Shown here piece by piece: positions 1 to 8,685 of a stretch of 64,000 nt of DNA (positions are counted from its first letter, which is position 1; each line of letters begins with the position of its first letter). The DNA is from Schizochytrium sp. TIO01 (Eukaryota > Sar > Bigyra > Thraustochytrida > Thraustochytriidae): positions 6,877,261 through 6,941,260 of the forward strand of contig SMSO01000031.1 of the NCBI GenBank assembly GCA_004764695.1, given 5' to 3'. The notes under the pieces were generated by a model. The model was given only the letters and a program-made list of their open reading frames with translations, was not told the DNA's origin and made no database searches. The translations under genes were made by a program, and so were the position numbers.

Positions 1-90
1 ATACTATGTACAATACAGTTCAAAGACTGGGGAAAGCCCACAAGCTCATTCCTCCCTTCCTGGTTTGAAACCCTAGAAACTAACGTAGTT

Positions 91-176
91 CTCTTGCTTA
101 TCAAAGTCCAAACTATATTACGAAAATTGAGATCTCTTGCTTATCAAAGTCCAAACTATATATTACGAAAATTGAG
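91..176. repeat. two-copy tandem duplication, about 43 bp unit
   Basis: Positions 91-131 and 134-176 carry the same sequence, beginning CTCTTGCTTATCAAAGTCC and ending ACGAAAATTGAG. A two-base spacer separates them, and the second copy has an extra TA in its centre. The near identity points to a recent local duplication. No function is evident. Confidence 0.9.
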
Positions 177-832
177 TTTCCCCAGCTTCCTTTTCTCATC
201 AACAAATGAACCCATGCTCCGCAACTTTGCGTTTTTCTTCTGTCTCTCAAGTCAGAACCCATGCCTCTCTCACGCTTCTCCTCTTCCTGCATTCAAGAAC
301 ATCATTCATCACTCAGATGCGTGACCTCATGCTACATTAGCTCAAAGAAGGGAGTTATTTTCGCATTAGAGAAGAGTTCTTCAAGTACCTGCACAGGGTT
401 GTTTATGAGCAGTATTTTCTTTAAAAATAACTCCCAGCAGCTTGAAGAATAAGTATAAAGGACCAGCTTTGCAAGATACGCTGCGCATGGAACATGTGCA
501 AGTCGGCCATAGCCCGTCACCACCAAGTTCCGAGGCTATCACATCATTTGCCGGCATTACCGAACCGCCACCTCCGATTGAGAACATACCTTCCTATGTA
601 AACCACTTCATTATGTTAGGTTCTGTGACAGTCAACAGAACCATCAGAACCATCACAGAACTCCGAAGTCTACTCGCGTAACTAAATACTGATACTCCCA
701 TCTATTGTTTGTTTGTTGTGTCACACGAAAGAGGAAAGTAACTCGGTTCTTCGCTCTCCGTCCATTGGTAATCCTGCGAGTTTGCTGGTCGCTCGGTCGC
801 TCAGCAGTTTCGGATTGCGCGCAAAACCTTAT

Positions 833-833
<1 letters not shown>

Positions 834-863
<30 letters not shown>

Positions 864-866
864 AAG
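834..866. repeat. GAA/AAG trinucleotide tract
   Basis: About eleven AAG units run directly upstream of the ATG at 889, probably in the 5' UTR. An overlapping short frame reads it as polylysine, which is an artefact of the repeat. Confidence 0.9.
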
Positions 867-888
867 CGAGAAGGCCAGAGAGCTGGAG

Positions 889-2191
889 ATGTTGCTCGAG
901 ACGCAGACGCGGACGCGGGGACTCTCCAGAGGGCTCTCAAGAGCGCAGGATGTGCTTGTGCGGTGCCCCGCGTGCAGCTCTGTCCTGCAACCCCCGCCGG
1001 GGAGAGCATCTCGGTTTAGATGTCCTTGTGGAATGATCCTTGGAGTTCCGCAACAAAAACCTTTGAATCGACATGGAGCCTCGACGACTACTTCGACAAG
1101 ATCTGCGACAACTTCTGCAGAGAGTTCGTCTATTTCAAATGGTGTACCACCGCAATCTACACCGGATATGAGCCGCCACGATTGCGAACTGTGTCATAGC
1201 ACCTTTTCTTTCTTTTATAGACGCCACCACTGTAGAAATTGCCGCCGTTTGGTTTGTGACAACTGCTCCAAATTTAGATGGCCTACATCTATGGTACCAG
1301 AAGGCTACAATGCCAGGAACGAACGCATGCTTAGAATTTGCAAAATGTGCAATTCATCTATGGAAGGCTTCCGTGAGGCACTTGCAGAGGGAAATTGTGT
1401 TGCTGCTAAAGCGGTGTTCAACAAAGGTCATGTGCATGCAGACCGTCCTTACTCAGTCTTTGCCAACAACGCATATCCTATTCACTGTGCGTCAGCAGCT
1501 GGGTCTATTCCACTTGTGCAGTGGCTAATCGGCCTTGGGTGTGATGCCAATGTAAAAGATGGCACTGGCAGCACACCACTATCTCTTGCAGCGCAGCACG
1601 GCCATGTTGATCTAATGCGACACTTGCTCTTGAACAAGATTGCTACCATTGACCAAGTGGCCAACCAAACTGCCTTACAGGAGTGTTTCATGCGCGCCAT
1701 CTTGCAAGTTGAAAACTTGACTGCACTAATCACTTCACCGGTAGCTTCACTCGAAACTTCTCAGCCTCTGGCTGCTCCATCTGCGCCTGCATTTCCGTTT
1801 CCAGCAGAAGGTTCCCAACATAATGTCTCCCCTCCACCGGCTTACAGTAGCATCCAATCAAGACAGCAACCGAACCAATCCCAAATCCCGACTGCAGCCC
1901 CAGTGCCTCTCAACAGTGACGAAGAGGAAGAACAGCTGCGCATTGCGCTTGCTGCCTCTCAGAATACAACGGTGTTGCCTCAACAGCCCTTGCATGCTTC
2001 TCCACCGTTGGAGCCACGCTTTTAGTGCTGAATGTGTCGTATGTTATGATAACTCCGTTGAGACCTGCTTCGAGCCTTGTGGGCATGCGTGTGTCTGCTT
2101 ACAGTGTAGTGATCAAGCCTTATGTCCCATCTGCCGAACAGAAGTCACCCAAGCTCGTCGGATTTTTCTCGCTTCCTCAAATGAGAGTTAA
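889..2191 (+). CDS. LSD1-zinc/FYVE/ankyrin/UIM/RING protein, probable E3 ubiquitin ligase (one frameshift)
   Basis: This is a probable endosome-associated ubiquitin ligase. In order it shows an LSD1-like zinc motif (C26-x2-C29 with C45-x-C47), a FYVE finger at about 98-156 with the PI3P-binding core RRHHCRNC and cysteines 99, 102, 115, 118, 123, 126, 151 and 154, and ankyrin repeats at about 194-250. A proline/serine-rich linker follows, then a ubiquitin-interacting motif (DEEEEQLRIALAASQ, about 344-358). The first frame stops at TAG 2023-2025 straight after the UIM. The plus-one frame continues without a gap into a C3HC4 RING (CVVC, CGHACVC, CPIC) and stops at 2191. Dropping one T of the run 2020-2023 joins them into about 433 residues. 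Zinc, FYVE and RING residues are read directly. Endosomal targeting through PI3P and ligase activity follow from the families. FYVE-RING proteins such as rififylin are analogues, but this five-module order is not one I know. Confidence 0.85.
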
Positions 2192-2384
2192 TTTGAGGGT
2201 ATCGACAGAACCGATCTTCGCTGCAAATGCCCATGTGCTGGATTAAGAATACCCGCTGCTTCTTTTGGATATATAAGCTTTGGGCAAAGCAAATCAATGT
2301 ATGGCAAGGAAAGTCATGAAGTAAAGGAAACAAGAGAAACAGTAGGGTGATATAAAAACAAAAGTATGTTTGAGATTCTTGATA

Positions 2385-4334
2385 TTAGATATTGTAAACA
2401 CGAAAGGTCTTGTCAGAAGCAGCAGAAACAAAGTACTTGGAGTTAGGATCAAAGACCACGGCCTGCACTGCATCCTCATGTGCTTTGATCTGAGAAACTG
2501 TTTCATTACGATCAAGGTCGAACATGCGCACAATTCCGTCATCGGAAGCAGCTGCGAGGATCTTACCGCTCCGGTGAAATGCAACGTCATTGAGGGCATG
2601 CGCTCCGCCTTCGAAGGAGGTGAGCTCTTTGACCATACGAACGTCCCAAACCCGGACTATACCATCAGCATCACAGGATGCAATGATATCACCTTGCAAA
2701 TTAAGTGCGAGAGAGTTACATGCATTAGTGTGCCCAAAAAAGGTTTGCACACAAAGACCCGAACGTGCGTCCCACATGGACACAGTTTTATCGCCAGATG
2801 CAGTGCACACATTGCTCGAAAAAGGTTGAAATCGAACAGCATTGACAGAGTCAACATGTCCTCGAAAAGTCTGTAAAACCTTCTGTGATTCAACGTCCCA
2901 CAGTCGGGCAGTGGCATCCATTGAGCACGAAGCGAAGAATCCACCAGAATAGTGCCACGAAACACCCCACACAGGCTGGGCGTGGTCTGTAAGTGTCGCA
3001 GAGCATGCAGCGCGTTCAAAATCCCAAAGTTTCACTGTACCGTCACCACTAGCAGAAAGTAAATGAGTACCAGCAGGGTTGAAATCAACTCCTGCCACCC
3101 AGTCCAAGTGGCCTTCACCACTCATGATGAGTTCACCATTCGGAATACTCCAAAGCTTCCATGTCTGATCATCTGAAGCAGTTGCCAACACTTGCTTTTT
3201 CGGATGGTACGCAAGCGCCGAGATGGCATTCATGTGTCCTTCGAAAGTCTTTAGAACTTGCAAATTCTGAACGGATGGCTTGTTAAATTTTGTATCAAGA
3301 TACGGGTTAATTGGATCAACAGAGGGTAGTCCATTCTCAATCTTCTTCTTCGGAGACTTGGAGGGTGCTCGGCTCGCTCTAGATGCTGCAGTAGAAGCCA
3401 TGAACGAAGAAGCCTTGCTTGGTTTAGTCAAAGAGCTCTCGGGATTCGCAATCGCAGGCACTCCAGAGGTATCTTCAAGAGCGCGCACCTGGATTTCTAA
3501 GGTTTCATTTCGAGCACTGAACTTATCACGCTCAATTTTCATAAGCATTTTCTCTTTCATAGCTGCCTCATACTTTTGTCGGAGCTGTCCTATCGTTGGC
3601 TCGTAGGTCTGGTAGTGTTTCTTAAGCCTTTTAATCTCCTGGATCAATGTGTTTTTCTCCTGCACTACACGCTTGTGGTTGAGCTTGTGAAAGTCCCGCT
3701 CCTTGCGAAACTTGTCCCAGGTTGACTGCGCTTTGTCAGCCACAGCCTTTGTACGCTCCAGCTCGTCGCGAAGCTCTTTCACCTGATTATCCAACTCTTC
3801 ATTGCGAAGGTAGATATCTGGCACTGCTCCAATGAGCTCTGCGTTCAATTTGCCTTTTGCATCAAGCTCATACCATTCTGTATTAAAAATATCAAGTGTA
3901 CGCTCCATCCCAACTTTGATCAAAAAGCTGCGGAAAAAGTCGTCAATTACAGCTGGACGTACCATGGTCTGTGCTCGTGTCTCTTCAGTTTCTGCAACTT
4001 GTCTTCGAGCACTTCGTTGTCCACTCTGCTCAGAAACAACACGGTGTTCCTCACTGCTGTCGTCTGCAGAAAGTTTTGACTCAACGTTCTTTCGGCTCTG
4101 AGTGCGTCTTTGGACAGTGCGCTCGAGCGATGCAAGAGTTTCTTCTGCTTCGAGGTCCAAGTCGTCATCGTCTTCGTCTTCGTCAGATTCTGGCACAATC
4201 TCGTATCGCAAGAGATCATCCATGTCATCTTCTGCTTCATCCTCATCATCAGAAATGTACTCGTAACGCACAACCTTGACTTGCTCGCTGCCCTTGCCGC
4301 CGCTTGCACTACTTTCTTGAAGTTTACTTTCCAT
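2385..4334 (-). CDS. SPAG16: SPAG16/PF20-like WD40 protein of the axonemal central pair
   Basis: This is a 649-residue homologue of SPAG16 (Chlamydomonas PF20), which sits on the bridge between the two central-pair microtubules of motile flagella and is needed for beating. The N-terminus (about 25-70) is strongly acidic. Residues about 175-290 are a predicted coiled coil and include the family-typical block KERDFHKLNHKRVVQEK followed by KRLKKHYQTYEP. A basic serine-rich linker leads to seven WD40 repeats from about 363 to the end (GHMNAISALAYHP, then repeated D-x-x-x-K/R-L/V-W-D ends). The length is close to the human protein (about 630). The ATG at 4334-4332 is the first in frame. It lies tail to tail with the FYVE-RING gene, about 190 bp apart, and head to head with RecQ. 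It implies that the organism builds motile flagella. Confidence 0.93.
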   Translation of the reverse strand: MESKLQESSASGGKGSEQVKVVRYEYISDDEDEAEDDMDDLLRYEIVPESDEDEDDDDLDLEAEETLASLERTVQRRTQSRKNVESKLSADDSSEEHRVVSEQSGQRSARRQVAETEETRAQTMVRPAVIDDFFRSFLIKVGMERTLDIFNTEWYELDAKGKLNAELIGAVPDIYLRNEELDNQVKELRDELERTKAVADKAQSTWDKFRKERDFHKLNHKRVVQEKNTLIQEIKRLKKHYQTYEPTIGQLRQKYEAAMKEKMLMKIERDKFSARNETLEIQVRALEDTSGVPAIANPESSLTKPSKASSFMASTAASRASRAPSKSPKKKIENGLPSVDPINPYLDTKFNKPSVQNLQVLKTFEGHMNAISALAYHPKKQVLATASDDQTWKLWSIPNGELIMSGEGHLDWVAGVDFNPAGTHLLSASGDGTVKLWDFERAACSATLTDHAQPVWGVSWHYSGGFFASCSMDATARLWDVESQKVLQTFRGHVDSVNAVRFQPFSSNVCTASGDKTVSMWDARSGLCVQTFFGHTNACNSLALNLQGDIIASCDADGIVRVWDVRMVKELTSFEGGAHALNDVAFHRSGKILAAASDDGIVRMFDLDRNETVSQIKAHEDAVQAVVFDPNSKYFVSAASDKTFRVYNI

Positions 4335-5418
4335 GGTGCTTGAGAGTACGTGATAATACTCTCAAGCTAACAGTTCGTTTAGATGTAGTACACCGCTACT
4401 CAGGCAAGCCCGAGCGTGAGCGCACGACCGCGCGAAACCAAAAGGAACAAGCAGATTTGCCACACAACAATGGCAAACAACCTTAGCAGCTGTATTTAAT
4501 ATAACGCTCTCACGGCGCCAACTTAATTGTTCTTCACCTCGTTTAGTTCACTATTTGCATATATCTATGTATGTCTGTATTAGTGCACACTGCTCAATAA
4601 CTTGGCCTGTGTCCATGAGTAAATACCATGAATGACCTCGCCTTAGGTTTCTTGTTGAGAGTACCCATAACCCATATACGTGTTGTACGAGGTCTATTCC
4701 TCTTCGTGGGTATGTATTACCTACCCCTTTCAGTGCCAGTCTCTGTAAGCAGAACAAGAAAGCAACCCACCCAGGTGTCCGTTGAACCTTCAGATTGGGA
4801 AAGGAGGTTATAATTTTTGTTGGAATATTTCAATCTAAAATAATCAGTAGGGATCTGGTACAGGCACTTACCTACCTAGTAGCTACCTACCAGTTTTGGC
4901 TGAGTACTCAATGATCATCAGAAAGAGAGCAAAGCACAGAAAGAAACAGAGATGTTTTTATGGTAACAATCCACGATGACGGAAAGCTCAGGTACGTGAA
5001 ACCATGGAAAAACATCAAACCTACCACTAACAAGAGGGTCTAATCAGCCTATTAAAAATTATCATACCATATGGTGCCGTAATATGATGGAAATGCAGAA
5101 CCACACTCGCATTAGTCAGATGTAATGAGTTAAAATCTTTTTAGCTTGGTAAGAACTTAAGCCAAGACAGAAACAACAAAAGTCACGGTATTACAGTATC
5201 AATGTAAAAGTGAGGCCTAACACTTTAAGGTTTAGTTTTCCCTGCATATAAGAATAAAGCGATCGGAAAGTTCTGATGAATTGAATATAACGCAGTGATT
5301 ACTTTTCTGCACTGAGGTTGCAGGATTAGATCATGGCCAAGGGTTTTCCGAACCATTCACAAGGATATCCTCGTATAACCACGATGCTCCTAGAGCACAA
5401 TTTATTTGATTTTTTCAC
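4335..5418. other. divergent intergenic region between SPAG16 and RecQ
   Basis: This 1.08-kb stretch lies between two outward-facing genes and should carry both promoters. It contains a cluster of ACCTACC-type repeats around 4868-4895 but no supported gene. No TATA box could be assigned with confidence. Confidence 0.5.
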
Positions 5419-8224
5419 ATGAATCCTTCCCGTGTTCCGCGTGCACAGAATCGTGCAACTTCGGACCAGACCAGAACCCCCACCCTGAGTTTGAGGCCTT
5501 CTGTAACAGGAACCACGATTCCACTGGGCAGCAACGCCATGAACTCTGCCAATACCTATGCCCACTCAGCCCTGACTGAAACCTTGAAGAAGAGGTTTGG
5601 CTTTGACGGATTCCGCAAGGGTCAAGACGTCGCCGTGAAAGGCTTTCTCGAGGAAAAACGCGATGTGGCAATCTTTTGGGCCACAGGTGGTGGTAAAAGT
5701 CTTTGTTATCAGCTTCCTGCTCTACATGCGTGGGATAATAGAGCATTGACTGGAAATCGGGAGTTCTTGGTGGTTGTAAGTCCTTTGGTGTCTCTAATGC
5801 AAGATCAAGTTCATGCTCTCAATGCTACAGTACGGGCTGAGAATGAACCTAACCTGGCTACCTTCCTGGGATCAGGTCAATCTGACGCAAGCGCAGAGGG
5901 ACATGCTCTTCGGGGAGACTTTGCACTAGTTTATGTGAGCCCCGAAAAGTTGCTTTCTTTCGGATTTCTAGATGCACTTGCCAGAGTTCAGAGCCAGGTC
6001 CTGGGGTTTGCGATCGACGAGGCTCACTGCGTTAGTGAATGGGGTTCTGATTTTCGACAGGAATATGCAAAACTTGGTCGTATTCGTGAACAGATGCCTG
6101 GAATTCCAATTATGGCCTTGACAGCAACAGCATCTCCGCACATCCGGGGTGATGTAATTCAGAAACTCAAGTTCAAGAACACACTATTGTGCAAGGGCTC
6201 ATTTGACCGCCCCAACCTCTACATATCTGTCAAGCGCCGGCCTTCTGTTGGGGAAGCTGCGCGCGAAGTTGCAAATACATACACGAAGAGCCCGGGTGCA
6301 ACAATTGTCTACGTCCCAACCACGAAAGGTGTAGAAGAGTTTGCGTACATGTTGAAGTCAATTTTGGGAAATGAGTTTGTTGGACTATATCACGCTAAAC
6401 TCTCAATGAATCATCGTGATGAGACACACAATCAGTTTTTGACTGGTGAGGTTCCTATTATTGTAGCCACTGTTGCTTTTGGCATGGGTATTGACAAACC
6501 TGATGTCCGTCGTGTGGTACATTTTGGTCCGCCTAAAACATTCGAAGCCTATGTGCAGCAGATTGGTCGTGCAGGGCGTGACGGCCTTAAGTCATATTGC
6601 ACTCTATACCAGCTTTCATCAGACTTCACAAAATATAGCTCAGACTTTTACGTAGGGTCTCTTTCCCCTGAAGCTCGGAAGATTACACTAGAAAGTACTG
6701 CCCGTCTTGAAAAGTTCTGCGATACGCCAATGTGCCGCCGGTATCAGATTCTCAAGGCTTTTGAAGAGCCTGAACCAGACTGGGGAAGGTCTTGTGGTGA
6801 TTGCGATGTCTGTCGTCTCTATGACCGATCTTCGTCCCAAGGTTTGCAAGCTCCTCAATCTTCAAAACGCGATTTCACAACACCTGTATTGTCTCTACTA
6901 AGTGTCATTGGTGGTAAAGGTTCTTCTATGACTAAACTTGTTTCTGCAGCATCCAAGTTGCAAAAATCAGAAAGCACAAAGCGTTATACGCAAGATGAAC
7001 TTAAAGAGATTCTTGGTATGCTTGTTAGCGCCGGTTATGTGAAGACTGAAATTGTGAGCTTTACGTCTGGAGGTGGGAGCTATGGTAGCCATGCTACTGG
7101 AAACCGATGGTCTAAATCCGGCGCTGGCTACGGAGGCCAAGAACGGGATATCACCTACAAAAAGTACACTCTTACCTCCTCCGGAAAGGTGGCATTGGCA
7201 ACCGCGGCCCAGATTTGGCTTGTGCCGAGCCCGTACTTTATTGATCAAGAGGTTATTCAAAATGAAAAGGCTATGATGCGCCATGAAGAACTCCGTGCTC
7301 TAGGAGTAGACCCAGCTTTGGTTCCAGAGTCTGAAATAAGAAGCGGATCCGGCCCTTCGTACGATGGTTTTGTGCATTGGCATCGTACCTTGAATCAAGC
7401 AGAGAAGTCCGGTCGAATCGCCTATGTGGAGCAATTGCAAGAAATGCATCAAGCTATTATAGAGTGGCGTCAACAAGAAGCAAAGAGAGCCCAAACGGCA
7501 CCATCCACGATCATTCCAGACTACCTTGTGTGCAAACTTGCATATACCCGGCCAACAACTGTGGAAGCTTTGCGGTCTGTTGGCATTCCGTGTTGCAAAT
7601 TTGCAACCACTCGCCCAACTGATTGCTAGAAGATCGGAGGAAGTGGGTCTTCCCTCCACAGGATCTAAAAGAGTTCGAGGAGAGGGCTCTCACGACACTG
7701 AGTACGCTAAATTTCCCAGTGGAATGGTTAAACCACCAGTCAGATGGAAACTGGCCCCGAATGTTCAAGATAGGCGCAAACTCTTAGCTTGGGAACTGTC
7801 GTGCAATCAACTTGCTGAAGGACATACTCTGGAGTCTATAGCTTTGAAAGGGTCTACGAAGCCGCGCCAAGTTCGCACAATTGTCGTACACGTACTTCAA
7901 GGACTGCAACATGGGCTCGCTGCTGATCTTTCAGCGTTAGCAGATGCCGCCAACTTGAATCTTTCAAGAGCAGATTGGGACATGCTTGAGTCCACGGCAG
8001 TCGCTACAAAGTTTGATCCAAAAGAAGACAAAAGCGGTTCCTGGAAGGGCGATTTTGCTCGCCATGCCTTAGGCGAAGAGTTAATTACTAAAGCTGACAA
8101 GTCACCGGATGAATTAAATCGTGTTTCAGACTTTTATCAACATCTAGATTGGTGGTTGACTCTTCGCCGATGTGGGATTGTCCCTTCCTTCGTATCTACC
8201 TCCAAGCGGGGCAAAAGCTCATAG
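5419..8224 (+). CDS. RecQ-family DNA helicase with RQC, HRDC and C-terminal HTH (one frame change)
   Basis: This is an ATP-dependent 3'-5' DNA helicase of the RecQ family, acting in homologous recombination and replication repair. Visible motifs are Walker A ATGGGKS (residues 88-94), the DEAH box IDEAHC (199-204) with the aromatic-rich loop after it, motif III ALTATA (233-238), and motifs V-VI FGMGIDKPDVRRVVH and QQIGRAGRDG. The RecQ zinc cysteines follow (C439, C459, C462, C465), then an RQC winged-helix region and an HRDC domain. The first frame ends at TAG 7627-7629 inside HRDC. The plus-one frame gives a better HRDC end (ANLQPLAQLIARR) and about 190 more residues, including a probable HTH of the type at the end of bacterial and WRN-like RecQs (RRKLLAWELSCNQLAEGHTL). 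Joined length is about 934. The switch lies between about 7575 and 7630. A one-base indel is likeliest, but a very short GT-AG intron cannot be excluded. Subfamily (WRN, BLM or RecQ-like) is not settled. Confidence 0.92.
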
Positions 8225-8685
8225 AGTCTTGAGAAGTAGTGAGAGGGACATATTTCGCTGCTACCTTGTAGTGATACGAAGTTGATTCCTCTTTCTATTT
8301 TTGAAAATCTACCAACTGTAATTGTTCTTTTCTTGGACATTAATTTTGAGGAGGCACAATACAATTATTTCTATACTCTTTTCAGTTTGATTGAACAGAG
8401 GTTATTTGCATCCACTCTTGGGAAATGGCAAGGTGCATGCATATGCATACTGAAGAGCGACGAGCGACTAAAAATTAAAGCAACTTTTTAATTATTATTT
8501 TCTCATTATTGAGGTAAATCAGTTATTTCTAACAAATTTCACAGATTTTGTAAAGCATATGGAAAGCTCTCACGCAGCACGCAAACAATATGCACGTTTT
8601 TGTTTGTGTTTGTGTTTTAAATTAAGAGGGAGGGGGGGGATCTGCCATATGCCATTCATAGTTTTGCCGTTTTTTGTTTTTTTTA
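8225..8685. other. convergent 3' intergenic region
   Basis: This lies between the 3' ends of RecQ and the PH-domain gene. It is AT-rich with a G-run near 8629-8639. No gene is seen. Confidence 0.5.

Larger units (their letters stand above)
1..888. other. 5' intergenic/upstream region of the FYVE-RING gene
   Basis: No convincing coding region was found. The stretch holds a short tandem duplication (91-176) and a GAA triplet tract just before the start codon of the next gene. Small open frames here have no recognisable composition or motif. It probably contains the promoter and 5' UTR of the downstream plus-strand gene, but no core promoter motif could be assigned. Confidence 0.5.

Noticed and set aside
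705-1019. frame with a polylysine run
   Set aside because: It is created by the AAG tract and overlaps the real FYVE gene in another frame.
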